Of a stretch of 64,000 nucleotides of DNA, positions 21,541 through 31,758 are shown piece by piece. Position numbers and translations under genes: made by a program. Every line of letters starts with the position of its first letter. Positions within the stretch are counted from its first letter, which is position 1. Origin of the DNA: Aculops lycopersici (lineage: Eukaryota > Arthropoda > Arachnida > Trombidiformes > Eriophyidae); NCBI GenBank assembly GCA_015350385.1, contig WNKI01000004.1, positions 357,229 to 421,228 of the forward strand. The letters are read 5' to 3'. A model generated the notes under the pieces. It was not told where the DNA came from and made no database searches. It saw only the letters and a program-made list of their open reading frames with translations.

Positions 21541-22794
21541 ATGTCAAATCATTCGGAGGAGCCAATCTTGTGCCCAGCAAGCGAGAGCTTCTGGGAACCG
21601 GGCAACTATAAGAAGACGACAAAGAGAATCGAGGACGGATACAGATTGTGCAATGATCTTATGCAATTAGTTCAAGAGCGTTGTGATATTGAAAAGAATT
21701 ATGCCAAAAGCTTGAATAGTTGGTCAAAGAAATGGAACGACTCCATCTCGAAGGGACCAGAGTACGGAACCACAGAAGCGGCTTGGAAGGGAGTATTGTC
21801 CGAGGCCGACCGCTTAAATGAGTTGCATTTAAGAATGCGAGACAAACTTATGGACGAGGTTGTGCAAGATATAAAGCAATGGCAAAAGGACAAGTTTCAC
21901 AAATCAATGATGCAAATCAAGGAGAAGAAGGAAATTGACGATGAATTCAAGAGAGTTCAAAAACCCTGGGCGAAGTTACTAGATCGTGTCAACAAATCCA
22001 AACATGACTACCATTTAGCTTGTAAAAATGAACGCACTTTGGTGAATCAGGAACGGAATGCCTCCAGCGACGACTCAGTGTCACCTGAGCAGCTCAAGAA
22101 AATCAAGGATCGGGTGGCTAAGTCGCGCGAGGAGGTGGCCAAGAATAAGGAACGATACGAGTCGGCGCTCAAAGAGCTAGGCCAAAGTAATCCGAGATAC
22201 GTGACGGAAATGACGCAAGTCTTTGAAAAGTGCCAAGAGATCGAAGAGCAACGACTAAATTTCTTTAAAGACATCCTATTTAACATTCACGATTGTTTAA
22301 ATATCTCAAAAGACCCCGAGTTACCGGTTATCTACGAGGAGTTTCGTCACACACTGCAAAATGCAGACGCAATCAAAGATTTAAAATGGTGGTCGAATAC
22401 CTATGGCATTGGAATGAGTATGAACTGGCCCTCTTTTGAGGCTTGGTCGGAGGAATTTCGAGAAATTATAAAGGATCCAAAAGCCAAGAGGATCAATCAA
22501 ACAAGCGATGGGATTACACTCATAAACCAGCACCGATTTAACGAGGAACTGCCCGAATGGAACGAGAGTTTCACAACTAACGATTCAATTGTTGACCATG
22601 GCGAAACGGGTGTCTCTGTCAGGGCGCTATACGACTACGAGGGTGCCGAGGCGGACGAGCTAAGCTTCAAGCAGGGCGACGTTTTCGAGAAACTCGAGGA
22701 CGAGGACGAACAAGGTTGGTGTAAAGGTAGAAAAGACGATAGAGTCGGCCTCTATCCAGCCAATTACGTTGAGGTCTTGACGAGGAGAGAGTGA
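21541..22794 (+). CDS. Synd: Syndapin / PACSIN (F-BAR and SH3)
   Basis: Syndapins bend membranes through an F-BAR dimer and recruit dynamin and N-WASP through SH3 during endocytosis. The ATG at 21541 gives an N-terminus with SFWEPGNYKKTTKRIEDG followed by YRLCNDLMQLVQER, a hallmark of PACSIN proteins. The F-BAR coiled coil covers about residues 15-285. The SH3 domain is at about 358-414, with ALYDYEGAEADELSF, GWCKGR and GLYPANYVE, all the ligand-binding signatures. The 417 residues match the usual length (about 425-490). The frame is open further upstream without an ATG, which I leave out as 5' UTR. An AATAAA lies near 22936. The gene is tail to tail with an endocytic muHD gene. Confidence 0.92.
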   Translation: MSNHSEEPILCPASESFWEPGNYKKTTKRIEDGYRLCNDLMQLVQERCDIEKNYAKSLNSWSKKWNDSISKGPEYGTTEAAWKGVLSEADRLNELHLRMRDKLMDEVVQDIKQWQKDKFHKSMMQIKEKKEIDDEFKRVQKPWAKLLDRVNKSKHDYHLACKNERTLVNQERNASSDDSVSPEQLKKIKDRVAKSREEVAKNKERYESALKELGQSNPRYVTEMTQVFEKCQEIEEQRLNFFKDILFNIHDCLNISKDPELPVIYEEFRHTLQNADAIKDLKWWSNTYGIGMSMNWPSFEAWSEEFREIIKDPKAKRINQTSDGITLINQHRFNEELPEWNESFTTNDSIVDHGETGVSVRALYDYEGAEADELSFKQGDVFEKLEDEDEQGWCKGRKDDRVGLYPANYVEVLTRRE

Positions 22795-23058
22795 GTGTGA
22801 CAGAAAAAACCTGTTGTTCGTTGTCTACTCTCAGAGCATTCTCAATTGGCTGTCAAGCAAGCCCACCCTACCAACACATCACAGTAACAGACACCGCCGG
22901 TTAGATATTAAGAATCGTCAAGTTTTTTATGCAAAAATAAACATAGTCTACTACAACAAAATCAGAGATAATACCAATTCGATTATCTAACACATCACGC
23001 TGTTCTGACTACATGGTAGATAAGTTAATTTATTCATTGAGATTAGTTCTAACTTGGA

Positions 23059-24687
23059 CTAGATACAAGGTGGCTCGCACTTATAGACACCTGTTCTAAC
23101 TTCTAGCTTCTGTTTCGTAAGCTCAAAGTTCATTTGCGATTGCTCGTCGATGATGACAAGAGAACCGCTTAGTGTTTTGTTAGCGATTGAAAACTGTAGG
23201 TCGACATCCGCTGGAGTGGTTGGTCCATCTTCCAAGTTGAATCGAGCTAAACAGGATGTGGTACCATTCAGTGTCGAGCTATTGATAAGATCACTCAGGC
23301 TGGCCAAGCTCCAGGTGAGCTGTGAGTTCAGAGGACTCCAGCTAGCTTCCGGTTTGCTCAAATAAGAAGTCACGCCTCCACTAACTTGCATACCTATTCT
23401 AAGATTCCTTATATCATCAGCAACCAGTTCATGTTCATTGAGTAGATTTACCAGAGCTTCTAAAGGCAAGTCAACACGAACCTTCGTTATTTTTAGATCA
23501 CAGAACCAATGAGCAACAACAGGCAATGGATTCAATTTGAGGTTAGCATTAGTGTCATTAGAAGCGTCATCTAGCTTCCTTTCGTGTTGAGATCCAATCA
23601 TGTATTTGATTATATCTGGTAGGAGAATGTACCTGGAATTATTTGCTTTCTCTCTGGCATAAGCTTGCACAGCTAACATATTGATGGTGAGTTTGATGCT
23701 AGTTTCATGATTAGTTTGCAGTTGTTGTTTAGTCTTGGATCTGGTCACAAATTGGTGATTGAGTATGACCTTGTGATATCCTGTTTTACTTGATAGATCA
23801 ATATGTAAATTTTCCTCCAATTGATTAGAGTCGACTATCGTGAGAGGAACAGCCAGTTTCACACGCCCCAATATATTAACTGAACTATCAATTTCCGATC
23901 CATTGATGAGCTTTACATTGAGGCATTCTTGTATAGCAAAGGCAACGGGTATTCTGATCTTGTTTGCACAATTATCATTGTTGTTGTTGTTATTGATGAT
24001 GCAGTTTTGAAAAGCTAGCTGTAAAGTAGGACTATAAATTGCAGAGGAGCTAAAGGAATGGGGTAAATCGAATTCATTTGTTTGTTTGATAGGTTGTGGC
24101 TTTAGGATTTCATTTGGTGGCGAGGCAAACAGATCACTCACCGGCTTCAATACCGAGTTTTGCGAGTTGAGCTCGGTCTTAGTTGATTCGATAGCATCTT
24201 GCTCTATACAATATTGATATCCGTTTGCGGCCGGATCTGGTTGCAAACTCATCCGATGAGGGTTGATGCTTGAGCTAAAAATCCGACCGATACCGTATAA
24301 TGATTTATCTGGGCCCCCCAATCCATTAGGTAGGAGAACAGATGTGGTGGACCTCAAACCTAGTTGAGGCGAGTTTTCTTCGACATTTGACGATGGCGAG
24401 TCATTGTTATTTATATTCTTGTTCAACTGCAAGGTACTCTGATGATGTCTTCTAGAGTTTGGTTTTACCAAGTTAATATTCGCCAGAGACTTCCATGTTC
24501 CAACTGTGGCCCGTAGTTCATCGACCGAGGCGCTGATTTTATTTGGCGTTACCTGTGCAATTGGTTTTATTTTTATGCTGATCTTCTTAGAAGCAAAATC
24601 GTCATCACTATCCCAATCGGAGTCACTATCTCCATCGGACTGGACATTAGAATGTGACGATGCAGTTGGAGGCGGTGGTGCAATCAT
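23059..24687 (-). CDS. muHD endocytic adaptor without F-BAR (SGIP1/FCHO-like)
   Basis: muHD proteins of the FCHO/SGIP1 group recruit AP-2, Eps15 and intersectin at the start of clathrin-coated pit formation. The N-terminal part has an acidic Ser/Asp run, then KKISIKIKPI and SASVDELRATVG, matching the KFNIKIKPL...TVDELKASIG block of SGIP1/FCHO. A disordered linker follows. The C-terminal 300 residues resemble a mu-homology domain (WFCDLKITKVRVDLPLE, VSGGVTSYL, SCLARFNLEDGPTTP, NKTLSGS). No F-BAR domain is encoded in the frame or in the 1.1 kb upstream, so it resembles SGIP1 more than FCHO. The first ATG is at 24687; the ORF is open two codons further with no ATG. The 542 residues fit a short SGIP1-like protein. 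Confidence 0.75.
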   Translation of the reverse strand: MIAPPPPTASSHSNVQSDGDSDSDWDSDDDFASKKISIKIKPIAQVTPNKISASVDELRATVGTWKSLANINLVKPNSRRHHQSTLQLNKNINNNDSPSSNVEENSPQLGLRSTTSVLLPNGLGGPDKSLYGIGRIFSSSINPHRMSLQPDPAANGYQYCIEQDAIESTKTELNSQNSVLKPVSDLFASPPNEILKPQPIKQTNEFDLPHSFSSSAIYSPTLQLAFQNCIINNNNNNDNCANKIRIPVAFAIQECLNVKLINGSEIDSSVNILGRVKLAVPLTIVDSNQLEENLHIDLSSKTGYHKVILNHQFVTRSKTKQQLQTNHETSIKLTINMLAVQAYAREKANNSRYILLPDIIKYMIGSQHERKLDDASNDTNANLKLNPLPVVAHWFCDLKITKVRVDLPLEALVNLLNEHELVADDIRNLRIGMQVSGGVTSYLSKPEASWSPLNSQLTWSLASLSDLINSSTLNGTTSCLARFNLEDGPTTPADVDLQFSIANKTLSGSLVIIDEQSQMNFELTKQKLEVRTGVYKCEPPCI

Positions 24688-25846
24688 TGGCAATTAATAA
24701 TTTCCGCTTATCGGATTATCTTTGAGTTATATACTTTCTCTTGCTTAGGTTCATCTATCACCATAAATACTCTGATATAAGTCTTATCTGAGAGCAATGT
24801 GCTCAGGGGATCATATTGTTCATGATGCTTGTGATACGAATTACACAGCACCAACAATTTAATATTATCGTTATCAACGAGTTGGATTGATTTGACGTTA
24901 TAATAAGTGCTAATGATTGAAATATTTGATCGTCATAATAACAATAACAACATCAATCTCATCGACGGTAACTGACGACGACTACGTCTACGACCACGAC
25001 AACAACGCCATCAATCGAACTGGAAAATACAAGACCAACAGGCTGTCGTTGTCGACGTCGCCATGTCTGCGTTGATGGCGGCTAGTTTGGCAGCGCAAAC
25101 AATAGGAAAACTACACATACAAAGCACAGGGTAGAGGTTTGCCCCTGACAAACTTTGTGTGTGAGTTAGGCTTCTGTGTTGCCCGTTGGAAACTGCAGTA
25201 ATTTTCTGATGCATTGGCTACTGGCCAACGCTATCGCCGGTGCCGGTTCCAAAGCGACATTCCAGTTTCAAATCCACTAGTGGTATGCTTTATGTGTAAC
25301 AAATGAAATGAGAGGAAATCCACCCCCTCGGTTGCTAATGGAGGCAATTTATCCCAAGGGAGCCGTTAGTTAGTTGGTTTCTATTTTCTACCGTCATGCA
25401 AGCAACTCAACAGCATATTCCGTGACAAGTTGGACTCGCGGCTTCGCTCGCGACCTGGATCGGATTGCGGCCCCCTTGGCAGAACCAGCGGCCGACGCAC
25501 AGAAAGCGGCCGTCGCTGATCGGTCGGCGCGCTGCGCGCGAGAAGCGCACCTCCTCGTTGCAGCACCGTCGGCGGTCTTCACGCAAAGCGCTGACGCGCG
25601 CCGCGCATTTAGGGGGAGTGATGAGAGGTGATGAGAGATGATGATGATGAGATGAATGACACATTAGCTCGTTGCGACTGTTGACAGATATCAAGTTTCT
25701 GCAAAGCCAAAAGTTACTGGATAACCCTCGGTGCCACTGCCACCTCTGTTACTCCTTTTGCTCTAGTTTCAAATATCAATCAAGCTTATTCTGGATGTGT
25801 GGGGAGATATTCGAGTTTCCGTTACTGAGTTGAGACCGGAAGTTCG
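24688..25846. other. Intergenic region with a GC-rich core
   Basis: No supportable gene. About 25425-25620 is GC- and CpG-rich and gives overlapping Arg/Ala-rich frames on both strands, none with a motif. It probably contains the promoter of the muHD gene (starting at 24687, minus strand) and the 3' flank of the carbonic anhydrase-related gene. Confidence 0.5.
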
Positions 25847-26935
25847 TTATGCACCATCAAGTTTACCTTGTTTTGCGCGACGTAAAGTAAATGATCGCTC
25901 AACGGTTCGATTATTTAGAGGCTGCAACTTCCGCCTTTGCGATGTCCAATTAATTTGACGCCCATCAATTAAACTCTCACCTATGAACTTGTGCAAGGCT
26001 AAGCGTTTCAGTTGCTTGTGGCCCAGTTTAAGTCGCTCCTTGAACAAAATCCACTGTACGGATTCGTGGCAAGGTGGATGAATCATTGAACCATGATACC
26101 GATAGAAGCTCGATGTATCGGTGGGCAACAAACTGCGCCAAGTCGTATCCTCCTCGATTACCACCTGTTGGCCGGGACTTGTGATGTTGCCCAATCCATC
26201 AAGTAGCTTGTCAAAGATGTAACTCTCATGAGTTGATGGCGTTACCATGACAGCCAAAATAAGAAGTCCGTTTGGTTTTGTTAGCGCCTCTTCAATGTTT
26301 GTATAGGCAGTGTTCAGGTGTACAAAGTGAATCTCGGCGGGATAATCTTGATTGTCAATCCGATGCACCGACGACCTCTTGCCATGATCGTCAGTCTCGG
26401 TCGCTGTGACATTTTGACTGCTGCTGTTGTTGCTATTTTTGCTACCATTTGGTGGTTGGACTTGCAAGCCAAGAAAAGATTGATGTTGATGATGATTCCA
26501 AAAGTCGGACCAGTGAAATTCTACATAGTTCAAGGTAAAGTGGCTGTCTGCGTAGGGATTGAATGATCTAGCTAGCGAGTTACTAACCAGAGAGTTTGGT
26601 CTTGGCCAAACAAAACTAAAAGGAACCAACCTAAAGGTTGCAAACTCGTTCATTAGAAAACCGGAAACTGGCTTGTCGTAGGCGGTAAGCCCGAGGCGCA
26701 GGTTGATGTTCTCTCTGACTTTTGCGGTTTCGATATTGATTGGTGATTGATGGCTTCCATTGCATTTGGGAAATAACTGATGCAATCTGTATTCATTATC
26801 CAAAGTCCAATTCGAGTCCAATGTCTTCAACTCGATGGAATTAAAACTCTTTGTTACATCATTGAAGTTGCTAACTAAATTGTGAATTGACACTGCTGAC
26901 ATGGCAGTCAGGTACATGAATAGATTTGATTGCAT
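25847..26935 (-). CDS. Alpha-carbonic anhydrase-related protein, probably non-catalytic
   Basis: The alpha-CA fold is recognised from HQSPINIETAKV (about residues 62-73), YVEFHWSD (137-144), EIHFVHLNTAYTN, SSFYRYHGSMIHPPCHESVQW and a C-terminal LQPLNNRTV. In active enzymes zinc is held by three His in the patterns F-H-F-H-W and E-L-H. Here the first of these positions is Glu139; the other two are kept (His141, His203). This predicts loss of CO2 hydration, as in CA-related proteins. A weak hydrophobic N-terminus could be a signal peptide. The protein has 362 residues, with an Asn/Ser-rich insert after residue 150 that enlarges it. It may act as a binding domain; its partner is unknown. Confidence 0.85.
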   Translation of the reverse strand: MQSNLFMYLTAMSAVSIHNLVSNFNDVTKSFNSIELKTLDSNWTLDNEYRLHQLFPKCNGSHQSPINIETAKVRENINLRLGLTAYDKPVSGFLMNEFATFRLVPFSFVWPRPNSLVSNSLARSFNPYADSHFTLNYVEFHWSDFWNHHQHQSFLGLQVQPPNGSKNSNNSSSQNVTATETDDHGKRSSVHRIDNQDYPAEIHFVHLNTAYTNIEEALTKPNGLLILAVMVTPSTHESYIFDKLLDGLGNITSPGQQVVIEEDTTWRSLLPTDTSSFYRYHGSMIHPPCHESVQWILFKERLKLGHKQLKRLALHKFIGESLIDGRQINWTSQRRKLQPLNNRTVERSFTLRRAKQGKLDGA

Positions 26936-27056
26936 CTTCTAGCTCTAAATGTTACTACTTCGTTGAGATCATAGTACTTGAATCAAAAAGATTACGTAAC
27001 AGAAAAAACAAGTGACAAGTCAGAGTTGAAATTTGCAATGTTGAGTTGCTATATAT

Positions 27057-28718
27057 TCAGGATGTTGTTGATTCCAACTCGGGATCATATAAACCTCCGC
27101 CTTCGTTATCATCTGTGGCGCCATTAATATTAGCAGTCAAGCTGTTGCCATTGCTCAACAAAATTCCGGAGTTTCCAAACTGCTTCTTCCAGCGACCTGT
27201 TGCCGCTGGACTCATAACTACACGACACACTAGATAGTTGCCATCCTCTGCGTCTGGGTTGACCTTGAGCAAAGTAGAGTTCTTGCGCAACCAACTATAC
27301 TCGCGACCACCATTCTCGACTCTGAACTCCATAACATCATGTTTCAAGTTTGTCATCAGCTGATGGTCCATCATACTCACCAATTCATCTAGATTCTTCA
27401 AGTTTGTGATAGAAATCCTGAGATCACATTTGGGTAAATCCTCGGGCAGGTTCTCTTCATGGCACTTGTCGATTTTGTTGCCAACAGTTATCTTGGACTC
27501 CAACAACCTCTTTGGTATTTTGAGTGCTTCGAGCGCCTTTATCACAGTTGAATGTTGAATTTTATGGTCTGGATGAGTAATGTCTAATATGTGTACTATT
27601 AGATCAGACTCTTGCACTTCTTTGAGAGTAGCGCTGAATGCTTCTACGAGTAGTAGTGGTATCCTTGATATAAATCCAACGGTATCCATGTATATCACAT
27701 TTCGACTTGATGGAAGCTGGCCTCGATAAGGAGTGACATCCAAGGTGGCAAATAACTTATCCTCTGGGATAAGCCTCTCATCACTAGTTAGATATTTGAT
27801 TAGTGAAGTTTTGCCACTGTTTGTGTAACCGACAACAGAGATAACGGGTATACCTGACTTCTGTCTCACAGCCTTCGCCATTTGGCGATGTCTACGAAGT
27901 TCATCTAATAGGTAACGAAGTTTCTTCTCTCTCCTCTTAAGGGCATCCATTCGTTTATAAAATGCGGACTCATTAGAACCACCTACGAGAAGCTTCAAGG
28001 ACTCGGCTGAGGAGGAATACTCACTACTATTATGGATCTCCCTCAGGTGTGATCTAATATATGGCAATTCAGCTAGAGCTAATTGGATCTTTGCCTCTTT
28101 TGTCCTTGCGTGTTGTCTGAAAATATTCAATACCGTGGTGAATCTATCGTAACAAGGCAACTGGAACTCCTTCTCTAACGAAGCCAACTGTATTCCACTC
28201 AATAGCTCAACGCCAAAAAAGAGGGCACTCACATCTGGTCGGCTTATGACATTCTCTCTTAGGGTCTCGAAGGCCTTAGGGTGGAAAAGATTCTTTCGAT
28301 TGATTTGGGTAGAATATACGATTTTCTTATCAACAACTTGCCAATTGCGTATGGTATTACATAGTGAAACAGACTCTTCAAGTTGGAGTTCGGGATTGGT
28401 GAATCCATCGAAGTTATTAAATGTGACCCAAGGTTGGATAACCATCAACCTGTGACCAGTAGCCGGCTTGGTCGTTGATCTTGGTCCTAAATCTAAATTT
28501 GGGTAGTGAGCATCTAGATTTTGGAGAGCAACATCGCTCATGATTTCGTCTATTTCGTCCAGATGGACACCTGGAAGGTGAATATCATCTCGCAACAACT
28601 TGTCGTCGTCATCTCTGCCATTACTAATACTTCTGATTGACTGAAGATTGGCGATTCTATTCTTGTGAGTTGTAAAGCACTTTTGCGGCAGCGATCTCGA
28701 TAGAAGAGTTGTGATCAT
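27057..28718 (-). CDS. GTPBP6: Mitochondrial HflX-type GTPase (GTPBP6-like)
   Basis: HflX proteins bind ribosomes; the mitochondrial GTPBP6 acts in mitoribosome recycling and large-subunit maturation. The G1 loop GYTNSGKTSL lies near residues 297-306, followed by FATLDVTPYRG (G2 area), DTVGFI (G3) and GNKIDKC (G4). The HflX-specific N-terminal domain and the long coiled-coil linker (RREKKLRYLLDELRRHRQMAKAVRQ region) precede the G domain. The ATG at 28718 starts a Ser/Arg/Leu presequence (MITTLLSRSLPQKCF) suited to mitochondrial import; the frame is open nine codons further without an ATG. 553 residues is close to human GTPBP6. It lies 85 bases from the RPP38-like copy on the same strand. Confidence 0.88.
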   Translation of the reverse strand: MITTLLSRSLPQKCFTTHKNRIANLQSIRSISNGRDDDDKLLRDDIHLPGVHLDEIDEIMSDVALQNLDAHYPNLDLGPRSTTKPATGHRLMVIQPWVTFNNFDGFTNPELQLEESVSLCNTIRNWQVVDKKIVYSTQINRKNLFHPKAFETLRENVISRPDVSALFFGVELLSGIQLASLEKEFQLPCYDRFTTVLNIFRQHARTKEAKIQLALAELPYIRSHLREIHNSSEYSSSAESLKLLVGGSNESAFYKRMDALKRREKKLRYLLDELRRHRQMAKAVRQKSGIPVISVVGYTNSGKTSLIKYLTSDERLIPEDKLFATLDVTPYRGQLPSSRNVIYMDTVGFISRIPLLLVEAFSATLKEVQESDLIVHILDITHPDHKIQHSTVIKALEALKIPKRLLESKITVGNKIDKCHEENLPEDLPKCDLRISITNLKNLDELVSMMDHQLMTNLKHDVMEFRVENGGREYSWLRKNSTLLKVNPDAEDGNYLVCRVVMSPAATGRWKKQFGNSGILLSNGNSLTANINGATDDNEGGGLYDPELESTTS

Positions 28719-28762
28719 TTTGATTAGATTTAATTTTCGAGTCACGTTGCCGGTGGTCTTAG

Positions 28763-29548
28763 ATTGAATGATTATAGTAACGAATAATAAACACGTGCGC
28801 AGACTAAGTTTTCACTTTCTCGGCTTCAGGCTTGATTTCGGATATAACTAGTGATCTCTTCAGCTTTTTAACTCGCGATTTGCCCGATGAGGGAACTTTC
28901 TCTGATACAGGTAATTTATATTCTATTTCTGGTCTTTTCGGTTCGGATGACGATTGCAATAAACTAGATATCCTCTCAGATATATCACTGAACTCAAGGT
29001 CCCTTTCTTGTTGTTGTTGACATTCAATAAAACTCACGACTAGAAGGCTTTTTAGATTGAGATCCTTGGCGATGCGCTGCAAACCATGCGCCTTGATGAT
29101 TGGAATACCCAGCTGATTTGAGAATTCAAGCAAGTATTTCGTGAGATGTAGCGCTGCAAGATCGTCGTAAATGACTGCCTTTGTTCTCTTGTGTTTGAGA
29201 TATCTTAGAGTTGCCGATAGACCGATGACCAACTTTAAAGTGATATCTTGACCAAACCAATTTGTTGCAATATGCGAGTGTTTGCTCTTGAGAAATTCAA
29301 TAATCACTTGATTATCCTGATCTGTTGCTTCTTTACATGGTTTCGTCAATGGGCCTCGATAGAATAATCGACACTTGTCCTGTTTAGCTTTATTAGCTTT
29401 GGCCATAATATTTAGTTAGCTAAATAAAAAGTGTAAACAAAACAGCTTACAAGAGTCTCAATCTCACTCGCTTGTTCACTTTCCGAACCACGTGAGCCTG
29501 CTTGCAGATCGGACGCGCGTTGAATTTTTTCACCAAGTGAAAGGCAGG
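28763..29548. repeat. Segmental duplication, copy 1 (matches 42600-43385)
   Basis: 786 bases repeated in direct orientation 13,837 bases downstream with no indel and about eight substitutions. Seven of the eight lie in the first 115 bases. Shorter, weaker similarity continues to about 28745. The unit contains the complete RPP38-like gene and about 140 bases of its 5' flank. The right border is abrupt: after AAAGGCAGG the two copies are unrelated. Confidence 0.95.
28804..29406 (-). CDS. RNase P/MRP subunit RPP38-like protein (L7Ae fold), copy 1
   Basis: RPP38 is an L7Ae-type RNA-binding subunit of RNase P and RNase MRP that helps process pre-tRNA and pre-rRNA. The central part (about residues 55-130) has the L7Ae pattern: KLVIGLSATLRYL, then KAVIYDD, then IPIIKAHGLQRIAKDL and SLLVVSFIE. 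The lysine-rich tail SRVKKLKRSL is like the KIKKL region of human RPP38. The 200 residues are shorter than human (283). It differs from copy 2 at only two residues near the C-terminus (Arg/Gly and Ile/Glu). Another L7Ae member (NHP2, SBP2-like) cannot be excluded. The gene sits just upstream of the HflX GTPase and at the left edge of the transposon island. Confidence 0.6.
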   Translation of the reverse strand: MAKANKAKQDKCRLFYRGPLTKPCKEATDQDNQVIIEFLKSKHSHIATNWFGQDITLKLVIGLSATLRYLKHKRTKAVIYDDLAALHLTKYLLEFSNQLGIPIIKAHGLQRIAKDLNLKSLLVVSFIECQQQQERDLEFSDISERISSLLQSSSEPKRPEIEYKLPVSEKVPSSGKSRVKKLKRSLVISEIKPEAEKVKT

Positions 29549-29786
29549 GTATTCTATGTTACTGGGACGGGAAAAGGGGGCGTGGTCAAAATTTCGGGAC
29601 ATTCCCGACATCCCGAATCCCCGACCCTGCCCGCAATTCAATATTACGTAATTTTTCGCCCCTTTGTCGCACTGCTCTCCCTAATCTAGGGCACACTCAG
29701 GGGGAGAGAGGGTGGGGGAGGGGTACGTGTTCGATTCAACTTTGGTTTGGTTTGGTTGCGAGCGTTGGATGCATACAGTACTGCTG
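29549..29786. other. Left edge of the transposon island, unique to copy 1
   Basis: Directly after the duplication border the DNA becomes G/C-rich with several short inverted pieces (CGGGACATTCCCGACATCCCG). A (TTTGG)n stretch near 29743-29757 ends in GCGAGCG, the same module found near 35064 and 36550. No gene is seen. Confidence 0.4.
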
Positions 29787-29843
29787 TGTTAGATAAATGG
29801 GGAAATAAGGTGACGCGGAGGTGGATAATCTTTTTCGTGTTGC
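29787..29843. repeat. Dispersed LTR-edge-like repeat, copy 1
   Basis: Begins TGTTAGATAAATGGGG and continues AAATAAGGTGACGCGGAGG; the same block with a few changes is at 34028-34084. A TG start, and on the other strand a TAACA end preceded by an AATAAAG-like signal, suit the edge of an LTR read on the minus strand. It would then be the 3' end of a minus-strand element whose inner part lies to the right. Confidence 0.45.
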
Positions 29844-30571
29844 TTCTACACAGTCAAGAATACAACTAACTTTATTTTCGGTTAGTTACATGGTTTTTAT
29901 ACTGATTCAGTTTACATTGATTTGTGTTGCGCGACGCTGCGCCCGCACGCCCAATTTTGGGTCGAAGACGATTCTTCGATTTTGTACTGTTTTGAGTTGC
30001 CAGACTGCCTAAATTTCTGGTCTTTGTGAGGCCGAGAGTCCTCTGGTCATCCTTTAGTCCAGATGGCCGAGGTTATTGCCTCATGTTGCGCCTGCCGATG
30101 CTGTAACAAGAGGCTTCCTTCGTTCCAAATGATCCTGGTGGCAACTGTCGACGGCAATGGCATTGGCGTCCGGCGAATGACGGACACCTAACCGAACCGT
30201 TAACGGCAGCGGCGTTGGCGCCATTCGACAGCGGCGGTTGTAAACTGCTTCCTCGCGCTACTTTTTTCATGACCAGCTGCGTTTGAACGATAGCGGGTAA
30301 AAACTACGCGAATAAAAAAAGACGACAAGAGGACTCCGTAAGAATGAAATCTAAAACTGCTCCAGTTTTTCGGGCAGTTTGCACGAAGATTTACGTTGAA
30401 TAATCGAGGATGGACTTGGGTTCTGGTGTTTGGATCACACTACCATTGGCAGCGCTAGCGAATGACACCGAAGAATCCAGTGCTGTCCAACCCTCTATAT
30501 AAACCAACGTAGCCGAAATTAAAAATCAATCGCCTTCTCATCTGTAGAGACGACACATAAAGTTCCCCGCC

Positions 30572-31758
30572 TCAGTCTGCTTCCCTTATACTAACAGCAA
30601 CAGTTTGGGCTCTTCCATTCGTTGCGGCCCTAAGAAGACCACCTACACCGTCGAGATTTCCAGACCGATAAGGAGTTGCGGAGGGGAGCCTCAGTGGGTC
30701 CTGCGTAAAAATGGATGCGTGGTAGGTCAGGTGATGTCGGCAGCACTGGATATATGTGATGATCTGATGACAGTACACTGCCACTTGTTGCTCTTGCAAG
30801 GTTTGACATTGATTTCGATAACCTGTCCGTCATGTTTATTAGCATGGGAGTCTCTACTTGTTTCGTTAATCCCCCTTTTTTCTTAGATAGTATCAAGTAT
30901 TGAACGATGGCTGTTATAATGAGTGCTGATGAGCTTAGCCCTCCGTACCAAATTCAGAGGAGGGTGAAAATGTCGCTGATGGTCATATTGTGGAGTTGGA
31001 GATGTAAAGGTGTCATTTCTGCCAAAGTTTTGTTGATCTGCGCGTTGTTTTTGCTGAAGGATTCGCTCCAATCTTTGGGGTTTATGGGGGACTTTTGATG
31101 CGGGTTGGTGATGGCGATATTGAAGGTAGAGTTGGCTTGTTCTGCCTGATAGGGAATCGCCTTGTGAGCATAGTTGTGTGTCCTCCTACCTCAATGCTCA
31201 CGTCGAGTTGCACTGCAATTGGATATCTTGGATACGCGGCCATTTCACTATCGATGGTGATGTTACTACCACAGCAGTGGATATAGATAGCAGTGTCAGT
31301 TTTTATTACTGAAGGCACCAAGCTTTGGTGTCCATTCTTTTCTCTTCACACACATCGGCTATGTTCTGTGCCGCTTCCGCTGCCCTCTCGATATAGCTTT
31401 TGACCTTCATCCCCGCCCAAATAAACTCTGGAACGTCGGCTCTAATCTGGGCAAGCTCCTTATGAAAAAGGCCAAACCTCTCTCTAGTGAGAAGGATGGT
31501 CTGCATGACTGCATCAGTTGCGTTTCGGTAGGCATTCAATTGAGCATTCTGGTTGTCCACCAATTTGTCATAGCCGTCAGCCAACCGATCCAACTGATTG
31601 AATTGGGCATTTCGTAATTCCAGACGGCTCCAATTGAATCTGTTATAATGACGCCAGCAAATCCACCACCAATAGTCATTTCCACTAGTGGACGTTTGTC
31701 TACAGGGGCAAGATAAAACTCCGTTCATGTGAGTCACTACACTGTGAAAACACTTCAA
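30572..31758 (-). pseudogene. Decayed envelope-glycoprotein-like remnant of a retroelement or integrated virus
   Basis: A chain of minus-strand frames (31758-31306, 31321-31082, 31071-30883, 30896-30572) that overlap or abut, as expected from one gene broken by several frameshifts. The first has an amphipathic, Leu/Ala/Asn-rich stretch of about 90 residues with heptad character; the second has a Cys pair and an N-glycosylation-like Asn-Ile-Thr. This layout recalls the ectodomain of fusion glycoproteins carried by some BEL/Pao or errantivirus-like elements. An LTR-edge-like repeat lies downstream in the same sense (29787). The relationship is inferred from layout only; no reading is restored here. 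It is not functional. Confidence 0.3.

Noticed and set aside
25381..25694. Several overlapping Arg/Ala-rich frames
   Set aside because: They mirror each other on both strands in a CpG-rich stretch, which generates stop-free DNA without coding meaning.
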